Positions 1 to 6,620 of a DNA stretch of 20,097 nt are shown here, one piece after another. The translations under genes were made by a program, and so were the position numbers. The stretch lies in assembly GCA_964631295.1 (NCBI GenBank), contig CAZVXI010000047.1, forward strand, positions 1 to 20,097, read 5' to 3'. Numbering within the stretch: position 1 is the first letter of the stretch; the number at the start of each line of letters is the position of its first letter. Under the pieces are notes generated by a model. The model saw only the letters and a list, made by a program, of their open reading frames with translations, had not been told where the DNA came from and did not search any database. The stretch is from CAZVXI01 sp964631295. GTDB taxonomy: Bacteria > Planctomycetota > Phycisphaerae > Phycisphaerales > SM1A02.

Positions 1-61
1 CGGGCGGACTGCGCGTGCCGTCCGGTTGGTGGGCTCAGGCGTGTGCAGATGGCGAACGGGG

Positions 62-101
62 AAAAAGACAACGGGCCGATCTGGAGTGATCGACCCGTTG
101 T
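62..101 (-). terminator. Rho-independent terminator after the M28 peptidase gene
   Basis: An inverted repeat pairs 68-81 with 88-101 (14 base pairs, one of them G-T) around a six-base loop at 82-87. Read on the minus strand it is followed by CTTTTTC (67-61), the usual U-tract. It begins 36 bases after the stop codon of the minus-strand peptidase gene, so it very probably ends that transcript. Bases 1-60 show nothing I can identify. Confidence 0.85.
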
Positions 102-137
102 GATTGGACAAGTTGGGATGAGATGCGCGGCTTGCGA

Positions 138-2051
138 TCAGCCGCCGGCATTCCCTTTGGCTTGGAGCGTCACCTTGATGGCCTTCTCTTCGCCATCTCG
201 AATGACGGTGACGTAGACAATATCTCCCGGATCATGCTGGGCGAGCATTTCCATCCAGCCGAGCATCGATTCGATCTTGGTGCCGTTCCATTCGGTCATG
301 AGGTCGCCCGCTTTGAGGCCTGCCTTCTCAGCCGAACCGCCTTCGGAAACAACACGAATGGGGATGCCCGGATCACCAGTGTCGTCGTAGGTTGCGGGGA
401 CCACGCCGAATCGCACCTTGATGTCTGCAAGCCCCGGTCCCTCGCTTTGTTGCGGGCGCGGACGCGGCGCGTTGGGGTTCACGAAGGGGAAGGCCTCGGG
501 CAGTTGCGCGAAGTCAAGCACGATGGCATGGAAGAGATCGATGGTTGCAACGGTTGCGACGCGATTAAGCTTATCGACTGTGTCGCGCGGCGTGTGGTAG
601 TCATCGTGGAAGTCAGCGATGATTGCAAACAGCACAGGGATTTCCTTGCGGAAGAACGCTGCGTGATCGGAGTTTGACGCAACCCGGGCCGGCTGAACGA
701 CCGTGAGCGGCGAGGCCTCGTAATACGGCTGAAGCCACTCGGACATGCCTTCGCCAGTGGTTGAACCGGAAACGCTCAGACGACCATCCACAACGCGGCC
801 GATCATATCGAAGTTGATCATGAGCGGGTGCTTGTCAAGTGGAACGATCGGATTATCTGAGTAGTACCTCGCGCCATTGAGGCCGGACTCTTCAGCATCA
901 AACGCGATGAATAGCACACTGCGCGCGTTCGCATCAGCGGGCAGGGCTTCGTACGATTCTGCGAGTTTCTTGCCGAATAGCAGGATGCCTGCGGAACCCG
1001 ATGCATTGTCATCCGCGCCGGGGTGCAGTTCACCCGGGCCGGAGCGTGAACCGAAGTATCCCATCCCCAAATGGTCGAGGTGAGCACCAACGATGATGTA
1101 CTCATCTGCAAGGTTCCCCTTGCCGCGGATAAGTGCCCCGACGTTTTCTGCGTACTGAATCTTGCGTTCGATTGTCGTCGAGACCGACGCCTGCCCGCGC
1201 AAATCTATGACACCGCCACCGGCATTTGCTGAATCTCGCAGTTGCTCGACGGACTTGTCAGACGTTGCAGCAAAGAAACGTCGGGCCGCGTCGGACGACA
1301 TCATCAGCACAGGGATATCGACATACGAGCCGCCGGGCGCATCGAGCGCGTCGACACGTGGATCATTGGCACCCGGGGTGTTGATGATGATGATCGCCTC
1401 CGGATTGAGATCGGCAGCGGCTCGAACCTTGCCACGGAACGACGACCGACCGGACCATGGCCCGCGACTTGACCACAGGCTGTTGCCTTCGTCGTCCATG
1501 GGTTCATAGCGAAACATCACTGCGATTTTGCCAGTCAGGTCATCATCCGGTGCGTAACTGCTGTAGCCGTCCGGCCCGTTGTTGATGGAGTAGCCGACGA
1601 AGGCGAGTTCACCAGAAGCAGTGCCCGAGCCGCCCATGCCGGTGCCAACGAAGTCCTTGCCCTGCACAAGTGCGAGCCCACGGATAGCGAATCTGGCGAC
1701 GGAAACTTCTTCGGTGCTGCCGAGTTCGAACGCCTGCCGCCAGGAAGGCTCACCGTCAACCTCAAAGCCTGGCTCCAGGCCGTACTTTTCGAAGTAGTGT
1801 TCCATGTACCGCCTGGCGACTTCCATCCCGAAGGTGCCTGGCAGTCGGCCTTCCATAAACGGGTCGGCGAGCGTGGTCAGGTGTTGATTGAGCAACTGCA
1901 CATCTTCGGGCAGCGAACGCAGCAGATCGGAGATTGGCGCGTCGTCGACGTTCAGCGACCGATCTGTGTCGTCCGCGAGTGAGGCCGAGGACAGCGCGAC
2001 TGCGGCGGCAAGAGGCAGGGAGAGCATGCGAAAACGATTTGATCTGGTCAT
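138..2051 (-). CDS. Secreted M28-family zinc aminopeptidase with PA-like and PDZ domains
   Basis: 637 aa. A signal peptide covers residues 1-26 (cleavage after SLA), so the enzyme acts outside the cytoplasm. A PA-like insert lies around 130-290. The M28 metallopeptidase core follows, with its expected di-zinc ligands and catalytic residues: GAHLDHLG (His324, Asp326), GADDNASG (Asp347), AEESG (Glu387/Glu388), NFDMIGR (Asp415) and YHTPRDT (His486). A C-terminal PDZ domain (about 540-630) contains KAGLKAGDLM and probably binds peptide ends or partner proteins. The family removes N-terminal amino acids from peptides; the substrate here is unknown. The frame stays open 30 codons upstream, but the ATG at 2051 puts the signal peptide at the N-terminus and has AGGAT upstream. 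It is a single-gene transcript, divergent from the transporter cluster. Confidence 0.93.
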   Translation of the reverse strand: MTRSNRFRMLSLPLAAAVALSSASLADDTDRSLNVDDAPISDLLRSLPEDVQLLNQHLTTLADPFMEGRLPGTFGMEVARRYMEHYFEKYGLEPGFEVDGEPSWRQAFELGSTEEVSVARFAIRGLALVQGKDFVGTGMGGSGTASGELAFVGYSINNGPDGYSSYAPDDDLTGKIAVMFRYEPMDDEGNSLWSSRGPWSGRSSFRGKVRAAADLNPEAIIIINTPGANDPRVDALDAPGGSYVDIPVLMMSSDAARRFFAATSDKSVEQLRDSANAGGGVIDLRGQASVSTTIERKIQYAENVGALIRGKGNLADEYIIVGAHLDHLGMGYFGSRSGPGELHPGADDNASGSAGILLFGKKLAESYEALPADANARSVLFIAFDAEESGLNGARYYSDNPIVPLDKHPLMINFDMIGRVVDGRLSVSGSTTGEGMSEWLQPYYEASPLTVVQPARVASNSDHAAFFRKEIPVLFAIIADFHDDYHTPRDTVDKLNRVATVATIDLFHAIVLDFAQLPEAFPFVNPNAPRPRPQQSEGPGLADIKVRFGVVPATYDDTGDPGIPIRVVSEGGSAEKAGLKAGDLMTEWNGTKIESMLGWMEMLAQHDPGDIVYVTVIRDGEEKAIKVTLQAKGNAGG

Positions 2052-2175
2052 TTTTGATCCTGTTCTGGAGGCTCGGTGATCGCCCGGCAACGCGGGCCCA
2101 CATCCATGGTATCTAACCGCAGGCAATCGCGACTGTTGCAAATGCCACAGCTCAACCGGGGAGCCATCCCGACTC

Positions 2176-2181
2176 TACAAT
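2176..2181 (+). promoter_or_regulatory. Candidate -10 element (TACAAT) for the transporter cluster
   Basis: TACAAT lies nine bases before the ATG at 2191, and there is no Shine-Dalgarno sequence between them. Transcription would begin at or next to the start codon, giving a leaderless mRNA. The -35 region is poor (about 3 of 6 matches at an 18-base spacing), so the call rests on the hexamer and on the same arrangement at other genes in this window. Confidence 0.4.
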
Positions 2182-2190
2182 CGGCGACTC

Positions 2191-3504
2191 ATGATGCGAC
2201 TCACAGCCCAACTACTCGCGATGCTCGTTTTGCTCCTGCCCGCGTCTGCACAGGCCGATCGCCTCCACCCGCAGGATGGGCCGCACGTGGATGTTCGGAT
2301 TCTGATCGAAGATTCCGGCGTCACATTCAACCTGATGATCAATCTTGTGTTCGTCGATGAGATCGTCACCGCCCCGCGCGAAGACCCCGATATGCTGCAC
2401 GAGGTGGAAGTGCCTGCATTGCGTGCGGCGCTCAGCGAGTTCTTCGCAGCGGAGAATACGGTTCAAATCGATGGCGTGGAAGTGACGCCCGTGCTCACCG
2501 CCTTCGAGAACATGGAGCCAGACATCTCGCTGCTGCCGCTGTTCCCGATTTCCGGCGTGCGTGGCATATCGAAGGTACGCATGTCGCTGAACTACCCGGC
2601 GAAGTCGCCTCCGGAAACAGTGGCCATGAAGTGGGGGCCGTACCCGATCGACATCTTGCTCAGTGAACCGGGCAACGTTCAGCGGCTGGAGATCGTTGCA
2701 GAGATGACTGCTGAGGGGCTCAAGTCCAACATCGTCTTCACTGAGCAGGAACCGGAATACACCTGGCATGCGACTGGTGAGACGATTGAAGATCGCTTCC
2801 TTGCCGTGCCGGATCCACATGAACCATCCTTCTGGCACGTGCCGGTTCTCTCGCTTGCGCTCGTGCTCGGGCTTGGAATCTTCATGGTCGGCGCTCGGGC
2901 ATCACGTGGATGGGCGACCATTCGCAAGCCCGTCATGCTGATTGTGACACCCCTCGTTGCGATCGCAGCCGTTCTGACGCATGACATCGCCACCGTCGCG
3001 ATGCCCGATCCGCTCGACGATTCAGGCGATCTGCCATCCAGTGACCAAGCACTAGCCATCTTCAAGCCGCTGCACGCGAACATCTATCGCGCGTTCGATT
3101 ACACGGAAGAAAGTGACATTTACGATGCGCTCGCCCGAAGCGTGCACGGGCCGCTGCTTGATGATCTCTACAACCAGATTTACCGAAGCCTGATCCTGTA
3201 CGAAGAGGGCGGCGCGGTGAGTCGCGTTGAAGAAGTAACGCAGATTACGGAGGAAGTGGGGGCGATCGGGCAGATCGATGAATACAACGATGCGATCGGC
3301 TTTCACCTGACGGCGCGCTGGGAAGTGCTCGGCACCGTGTACCACTGGGGCCACTCACACAGCAGACTCAACCAGTACCTTGCAGAATACACGGTGATCG
3401 ACACCGAGGACGGCTGGCGCATCGCGGGCAATCGAATTCTCGAACAGCAGCGCATCAACCTCGATGAACCTCCGCCGACACCTCCAATCGACTTCGAAAT
3501 ATGA
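2191..3504 (+). CDS. Membrane-anchored protein of an FtsX-type ABC transporter cluster, function unknown
   Basis: 437 aa; I do not recognise a named family. Residues 1-22 form a signal peptide (ASAQA then DRLH). Residues 23-210 form an extracytoplasmic region rich in predicted beta strands. Two membrane segments follow at about 217-236 and 246-265, then a C-terminal domain (about 285-437). That domain contains YRAFDYTEESDIYDALARSV, then HWGHSH (His385, His388, His390), and ends with a Trp-Arg-Ile-Ala-Gly-Asn stretch near 409-414 before a Pro-rich tail. The clustered histidines could bind metal, which fits the metal-binding lipoprotein at the end of the cluster. The stop overlaps the ATPase start by four bases (ATGA), so the two are translationally coupled. 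Likely role: an accessory or periplasmic subunit of the transporter. The gene itself is certain; the function is inference. Confidence 0.88.
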   Translation: MMRLTAQLLAMLVLLLPASAQADRLHPQDGPHVDVRILIEDSGVTFNLMINLVFVDEIVTAPREDPDMLHEVEVPALRAALSEFFAAENTVQIDGVEVTPVLTAFENMEPDISLLPLFPISGVRGISKVRMSLNYPAKSPPETVAMKWGPYPIDILLSEPGNVQRLEIVAEMTAEGLKSNIVFTEQEPEYTWHATGETIEDRFLAVPDPHEPSFWHVPVLSLALVLGLGIFMVGARASRGWATIRKPVMLIVTPLVAIAAVLTHDIATVAMPDPLDDSGDLPSSDQALAIFKPLHANIYRAFDYTEESDIYDALARSVHGPLLDDLYNQIYRSLILYEEGGAVSRVEEVTQITEEVGAIGQIDEYNDAIGFHLTARWEVLGTVYHWGHSHSRLNQYLAEYTVIDTEDGWRIAGNRILEQQRINLDEPPPTPPIDFEI

Positions 3505-4193
3505 GCCAGCCCAAGCCGATCTTCGAACTCAACGATGTTGCATTCTCCTATGGGAGCAACTTCGGTCTGGAGATGCAGGAACTGCGCATCGATGCGCGTG
3601 AGCACGTCGCATGCATTGGGCCAAGCGGCACCGGCAAGACAACACTCATCCGCCTGATGACCGGCGAACTGCTTCCCGATCGAGGCATCATCACGTTCGA
3701 CGGACAACCAGTGAACCGTATGACGGACAATGCGCGCCGGGCGATGCGCAGTTCGCAGATCGGCCTGGTTTTTCAGGAGTTTGAACTCGTCGAGTATCTC
3801 ACCGCGCGTGAGAACATCCTGCTGCCGTATTACATCTCCAAGCACCTTCGGTTGACTCGTGAAGTGCATGATTTCGCTGATGCACTTGCAGAAGTAGCAG
3901 GCATCGGTCACGTGACACGCCGCCGCCCGAAACTGCTCTCGCAGGGAGAACGACAACGGGTCGCCATCTGCCGAGCGCTCATCACAAAACCGCGCGTCAT
4001 TCTCTGTGATGAACCGACCGGCAACCTCGACCCCGACACCTCTGCCCGTGTGCTCGATCTGCTCTTTGCCAAAGCGAGCGAGGCAGACGCAGCCGTATTC
4101 ATGGTCACACACAATCACTCCATCCTGAATCGATTTGATCGCATTGTGGATGTGTCAGAACTCAATCGAATGACATTGGGAGCCAGCGCATGA
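3501..4193 (+). CDS. ABC transporter ATP-binding protein, LolD/MacB type
   Basis: 230 aa, the usual length for a stand-alone LolD/FtsE/MacB-type ATPase. All nucleotide-binding motifs are present: Walker A GPSGTGKTT (40-48), Q-loop Gln92, signature LSQGERQR (146-153), Walker B with D-loop VILCDEPTGNLD (166-177) and H-loop His204. It should hydrolyse ATP at the cytoplasmic face to drive the permease encoded next. It overlaps the genes on both sides by four bases (ATGA at 3501-3504 and 4190-4193), the tight coupling expected of one complex. By family this ATPase class serves FtsX-fold mechanotransmission or export systems rather than classical importers of the ZnuC type. Confidence 0.95.
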   Translation: MSQPKPIFELNDVAFSYGSNFGLEMQELRIDAREHVACIGPSGTGKTTLIRLMTGELLPDRGIITFDGQPVNRMTDNARRAMRSSQIGLVFQEFELVEYLTARENILLPYYISKHLRLTREVHDFADALAEVAGIGHVTRRRPKLLSQGERQRVAICRALITKPRVILCDEPTGNLDPDTSARVLDLLFAKASEADAAVFMVTHNHSILNRFDRIVDVSELNRMTLGASA

Positions 4194-5362
4194 GTGGCGT
4201 CTGGCTTCTTTCCTTTCGGCATCTCATGCATGCGCGCATGCAGGCGATCATCCTGATCGCGTGCCTTGCCGTTGTTGTATTCCTTCCGCTGGCTTCGCAG
4301 CGCCTGATCACGCGGTACAGCGAGCGACTCGGCGCACGGGCTGATGCAACACCGATGCTGCTTGGCTCGCTTGGGAATCGATTCGACCTCACTTTGCAGT
4401 CGCTTTACTTTCGTGCAGGAGATTCAGAACCGGTACCATGGAGTGCTTACACACAGTTGTTGACACAGCGCGATGGCATCGCCATCCCGATGCATGTGCG
4501 ATACACCGCCCGCAACGATATCCCGATCGTCGCGACAACCATCGAATACTTCGAGGTGCGAAACATCAATGTCACGTCCGGCCACCTGCCGCGTGGAATT
4601 GGCGAAGTTGTCATCGGCTCAGCGGTTGCGAAATCCACCGGACTGCGCGTCGATGATTCGATTTTTTCCGATCAAAAGGAGATCTACGACATCTCCAAAG
4701 CACCAGCACTCAAGATGCACATCGTCGGCATTCTCGCCGAAACTGGCGCTGCCGATGATCACGCCGTCTTCGTGGATATCAACACGGCATGGGTGCTGGA
4801 GGGCTATGTACACGGCCACGATGACCCCGAAGAAGTCACCGACCCGGCCCTTCTCTACGGCAGAACAGACGAGCGCATCGTGTTCAGTGAAGCACTCATG
4901 CAGTACAACGAGATCACCCCTGCGAACGCCCACCTGTTCCATATGCATGGCGACAAGTCGAACCTCCCGCTGACCTCTATCCTCTTCTTCCCGCGTGATG
5001 CCAAGGCAGCAACGCTGACCAAAGCCCGCATCAACGCGGATGGCGCGTACCAGATGGTCGTGCCACGGACCGTGATCGACGACTTGATGGCAGTCGTCTT
5101 TCGAATCAAGACGATCTTCGACGCGCTGATCATCGTTATGGCAGTTTCCACCGCGCTGCTCACCGCGCTGGTCATGCTGCTCTCACTTCGCCTCCGGCGG
5201 GGCGAGATTGCCACGCTGCACCGCATCGGATGCAGCCGATTCATGGTGGTTCAACTCTGTGGAACAGAACTGTTGTTCATCGTTGTGGTGAGCCTGATCA
5301 TCGCAGTGGCATGCATACTCATTACCGACATTGTGCTGCCTGACCTCATTCAGGTGATATAG
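4190..5362 (+). CDS. FtsX-type ABC transporter permease
   Basis: 390 aa. One membrane segment near the N-terminus (about 17-38) is followed by a large extracytoplasmic domain (about 40-300), then segments at about 308-332 and 358-380. Between these two lies the typical cytoplasmic coupling stretch LRRGEIATLHRIGCSR (335-350). That layout matches the FtsX/MacB/LolC fold, but the protein stops after the third segment where the family usually has a fourth. The extracytoplasmic domain has several histidines, including HGHDD (208-212) and HLFHMHGD (248-255). It is the probable partner of the ATPase upstream (four-base overlap). The next gene starts 36 bases downstream with its own strong ribosome binding site. 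The transported substrate is not evident from this protein alone. Confidence 0.92.
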   Translation: MSGVWLLSFRHLMHARMQAIILIACLAVVVFLPLASQRLITRYSERLGARADATPMLLGSLGNRFDLTLQSLYFRAGDSEPVPWSAYTQLLTQRDGIAIPMHVRYTARNDIPIVATTIEYFEVRNINVTSGHLPRGIGEVVIGSAVAKSTGLRVDDSIFSDQKEIYDISKAPALKMHIVGILAETGAADDHAVFVDINTAWVLEGYVHGHDDPEEVTDPALLYGRTDERIVFSEALMQYNEITPANAHLFHMHGDKSNLPLTSILFFPRDAKAATLTKARINADGAYQMVVPRTVIDDLMAVVFRIKTIFDALIIVMAVSTALLTALVMLLSLRLRRGEIATLHRIGCSRFMVVQLCGTELLFIVVVSLIIAVACILITDIVLPDLIQVI

Positions 5363-5385
5363 TCACTCGAAACCCTTCGCAGACC

Positions 5386-5393
5386 AAGGAGGT
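5386..5393 (+). promoter_or_regulatory. Strong Shine-Dalgarno site for the metal-binding lipoprotein gene
   Basis: AAGGAGGT is a full-length match to the 16S rRNA anti-Shine-Dalgarno sequence, five bases before the ATG at 5399, and fixes that start. It is much stronger than anything before the other genes of the cluster, so the binding protein may be made in excess over the membrane parts, as is common for solute-binding proteins. Confidence 0.85.
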
Positions 5394-5398
5394 CCCAC

Positions 5399-6442
5399 AT
5401 GGCTTCGTTCGGAAACACAGCACTATTCATCGCGACAATCGCGGTCACCTCGCTCTCCCTGACCGGCTGCGGTGGGACAGGCGATTCGGGTAATGGTGGC
5501 AACAGTGGAAGCGCCTCTGCGTCGACAACAATCGGGCCGGAGCGAGAGCAGAATCTCCCCAAGATAGTTTACACGACGTTCTATCCGACGACCTACATGG
5601 CCAACTACATCGGCGGCGGCGAGATTGAAGTGGTCTGCCCGCTCCCACCCGAAACCGACCCGATCTTCTGGCGACCAACACCTGAACAGATCGGTGAGTA
5701 TCAGCAAGCCGGCCTGATCATCATCAACGGCGCCGAGTACGAAAAATGGGTCGCCACCGCCGCGCTCCCGCCATCGCGCGTTGTTGATACCGCAGCGCCG
5801 CTTGCTGATGACTTCATCACCATGGAAACCACCACGCACAGCCACGGCTCGGCCGGTGAACATACCCACGAAGGTGTTGACGGCCACACGTGGGTCGACC
5901 CGATGAATGCCATCGCGCAGGGCGAACAGATCAAGATCGCATTCGAGCAGGTCTGGCCCGACCTTGCAGATGTCTTCAACGACAACTTCGAACAATTGAA
6001 GGTGAACTTCGAGTCAATCCATGGGCAACTTGCAGCAGCGAGCGACCGCTTGAAGGAAGCACAGGTGTTATGCAACCACCCGGCGTACAACTACCTCGCG
6101 GCACGGCTCGAACTCGAAATCACGAATCTCGACCTCGATCCCGGAGCAGAACTCACCGAAGAACAAATCAGCGAGCTTCGCGCGATTGCCGACCCTGAAC
6201 GCAAGACGCTGCTGCTCTGGGAATCCAAGCCGCTTGCGTCGACCGAGCAGACACTGTCGGAAGAACTCGGCATCATCAACGTTGTGTTCTCGCCGGCTGA
6301 GACTGAGCCCGGAGAAGACGACACGGCAACAACCATCGGCGCACCCGGCCCCGGTGGGGGGGCTGCCCGGCAGACACGTGCCGACTACTACACCATCCTT
6401 GGACGGAATGTCCGCAACCTCAACGCAGCACTTCGCAAGTAA
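5399..6442 (+). CDS. ZnuA/TroA-like metal-binding lipoprotein
   Basis: 347 aa. A lipoprotein signal peptide ends in LTGC (Cys24), followed by a Gly/Ser-rich linker, so the protein is anchored in a membrane. The rest resembles cluster A-I (ZnuA/PsaA/TroA) metal-binding proteins: a FYPTTYMANYIGG start, a His-rich loop at 147-163 (HSHG, EHTHEG), GHTWVDP (His163), CNHPAYNYLA (His227) and a C-terminal ADYYTIL (Asp329). These correspond to the second, third and fourth metal ligands. The first ligand, normally His in a DPH motif, is replaced: here it reads DPIFWRPTP with Ile89. The substrate is most likely zinc or another divalent metal, but that is inference. It follows an FtsX-type permease and no ZnuB/ZnuC-type genes are nearby. 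A long Gly/Pro-rich stretch (about 302-325) precedes the C-terminus. Confidence 0.88.
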   Translation: MASFGNTALFIATIAVTSLSLTGCGGTGDSGNGGNSGSASASTTIGPEREQNLPKIVYTTFYPTTYMANYIGGGEIEVVCPLPPETDPIFWRPTPEQIGEYQQAGLIIINGAEYEKWVATAALPPSRVVDTAAPLADDFITMETTTHSHGSAGEHTHEGVDGHTWVDPMNAIAQGEQIKIAFEQVWPDLADVFNDNFEQLKVNFESIHGQLAAASDRLKEAQVLCNHPAYNYLAARLELEITNLDLDPGAELTEEQISELRAIADPERKTLLLWESKPLASTEQTLSEELGIINVVFSPAETEPGEDDTATTIGAPGPGGGAARQTRADYYTILGRNVRNLNAALRK

Positions 6443-6620
6443 TCGCCGGAACGCATTGCGCCATCCACGCGATGTCGGGGCTGTCGCGCAGCGAGCGTCG
6501 AAGCGTGACAAACGCACAACACCGCTCAGGCCGAGCCATCTTTGTGCAGGCGACTGCATCGAACGACCACGCACACCTGCATCGAAGATATCTTTCCCTG
6601 CGATGAATGACTGAGGCGAC

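Noticed and set aside
3303..4118. A 271-codon minus-strand open frame
   Set aside because: It is antisense to the end of the 437-aa protein gene and to the ABC ATPase, both of which are well supported.
6443..6620. A terminator between the convergent lipoprotein and S9 peptidase genes
   Set aside because: There are only short hairpins (for example a five-base stem around a GCGA loop at about 6547-6560) without a following T-tract on either strand.
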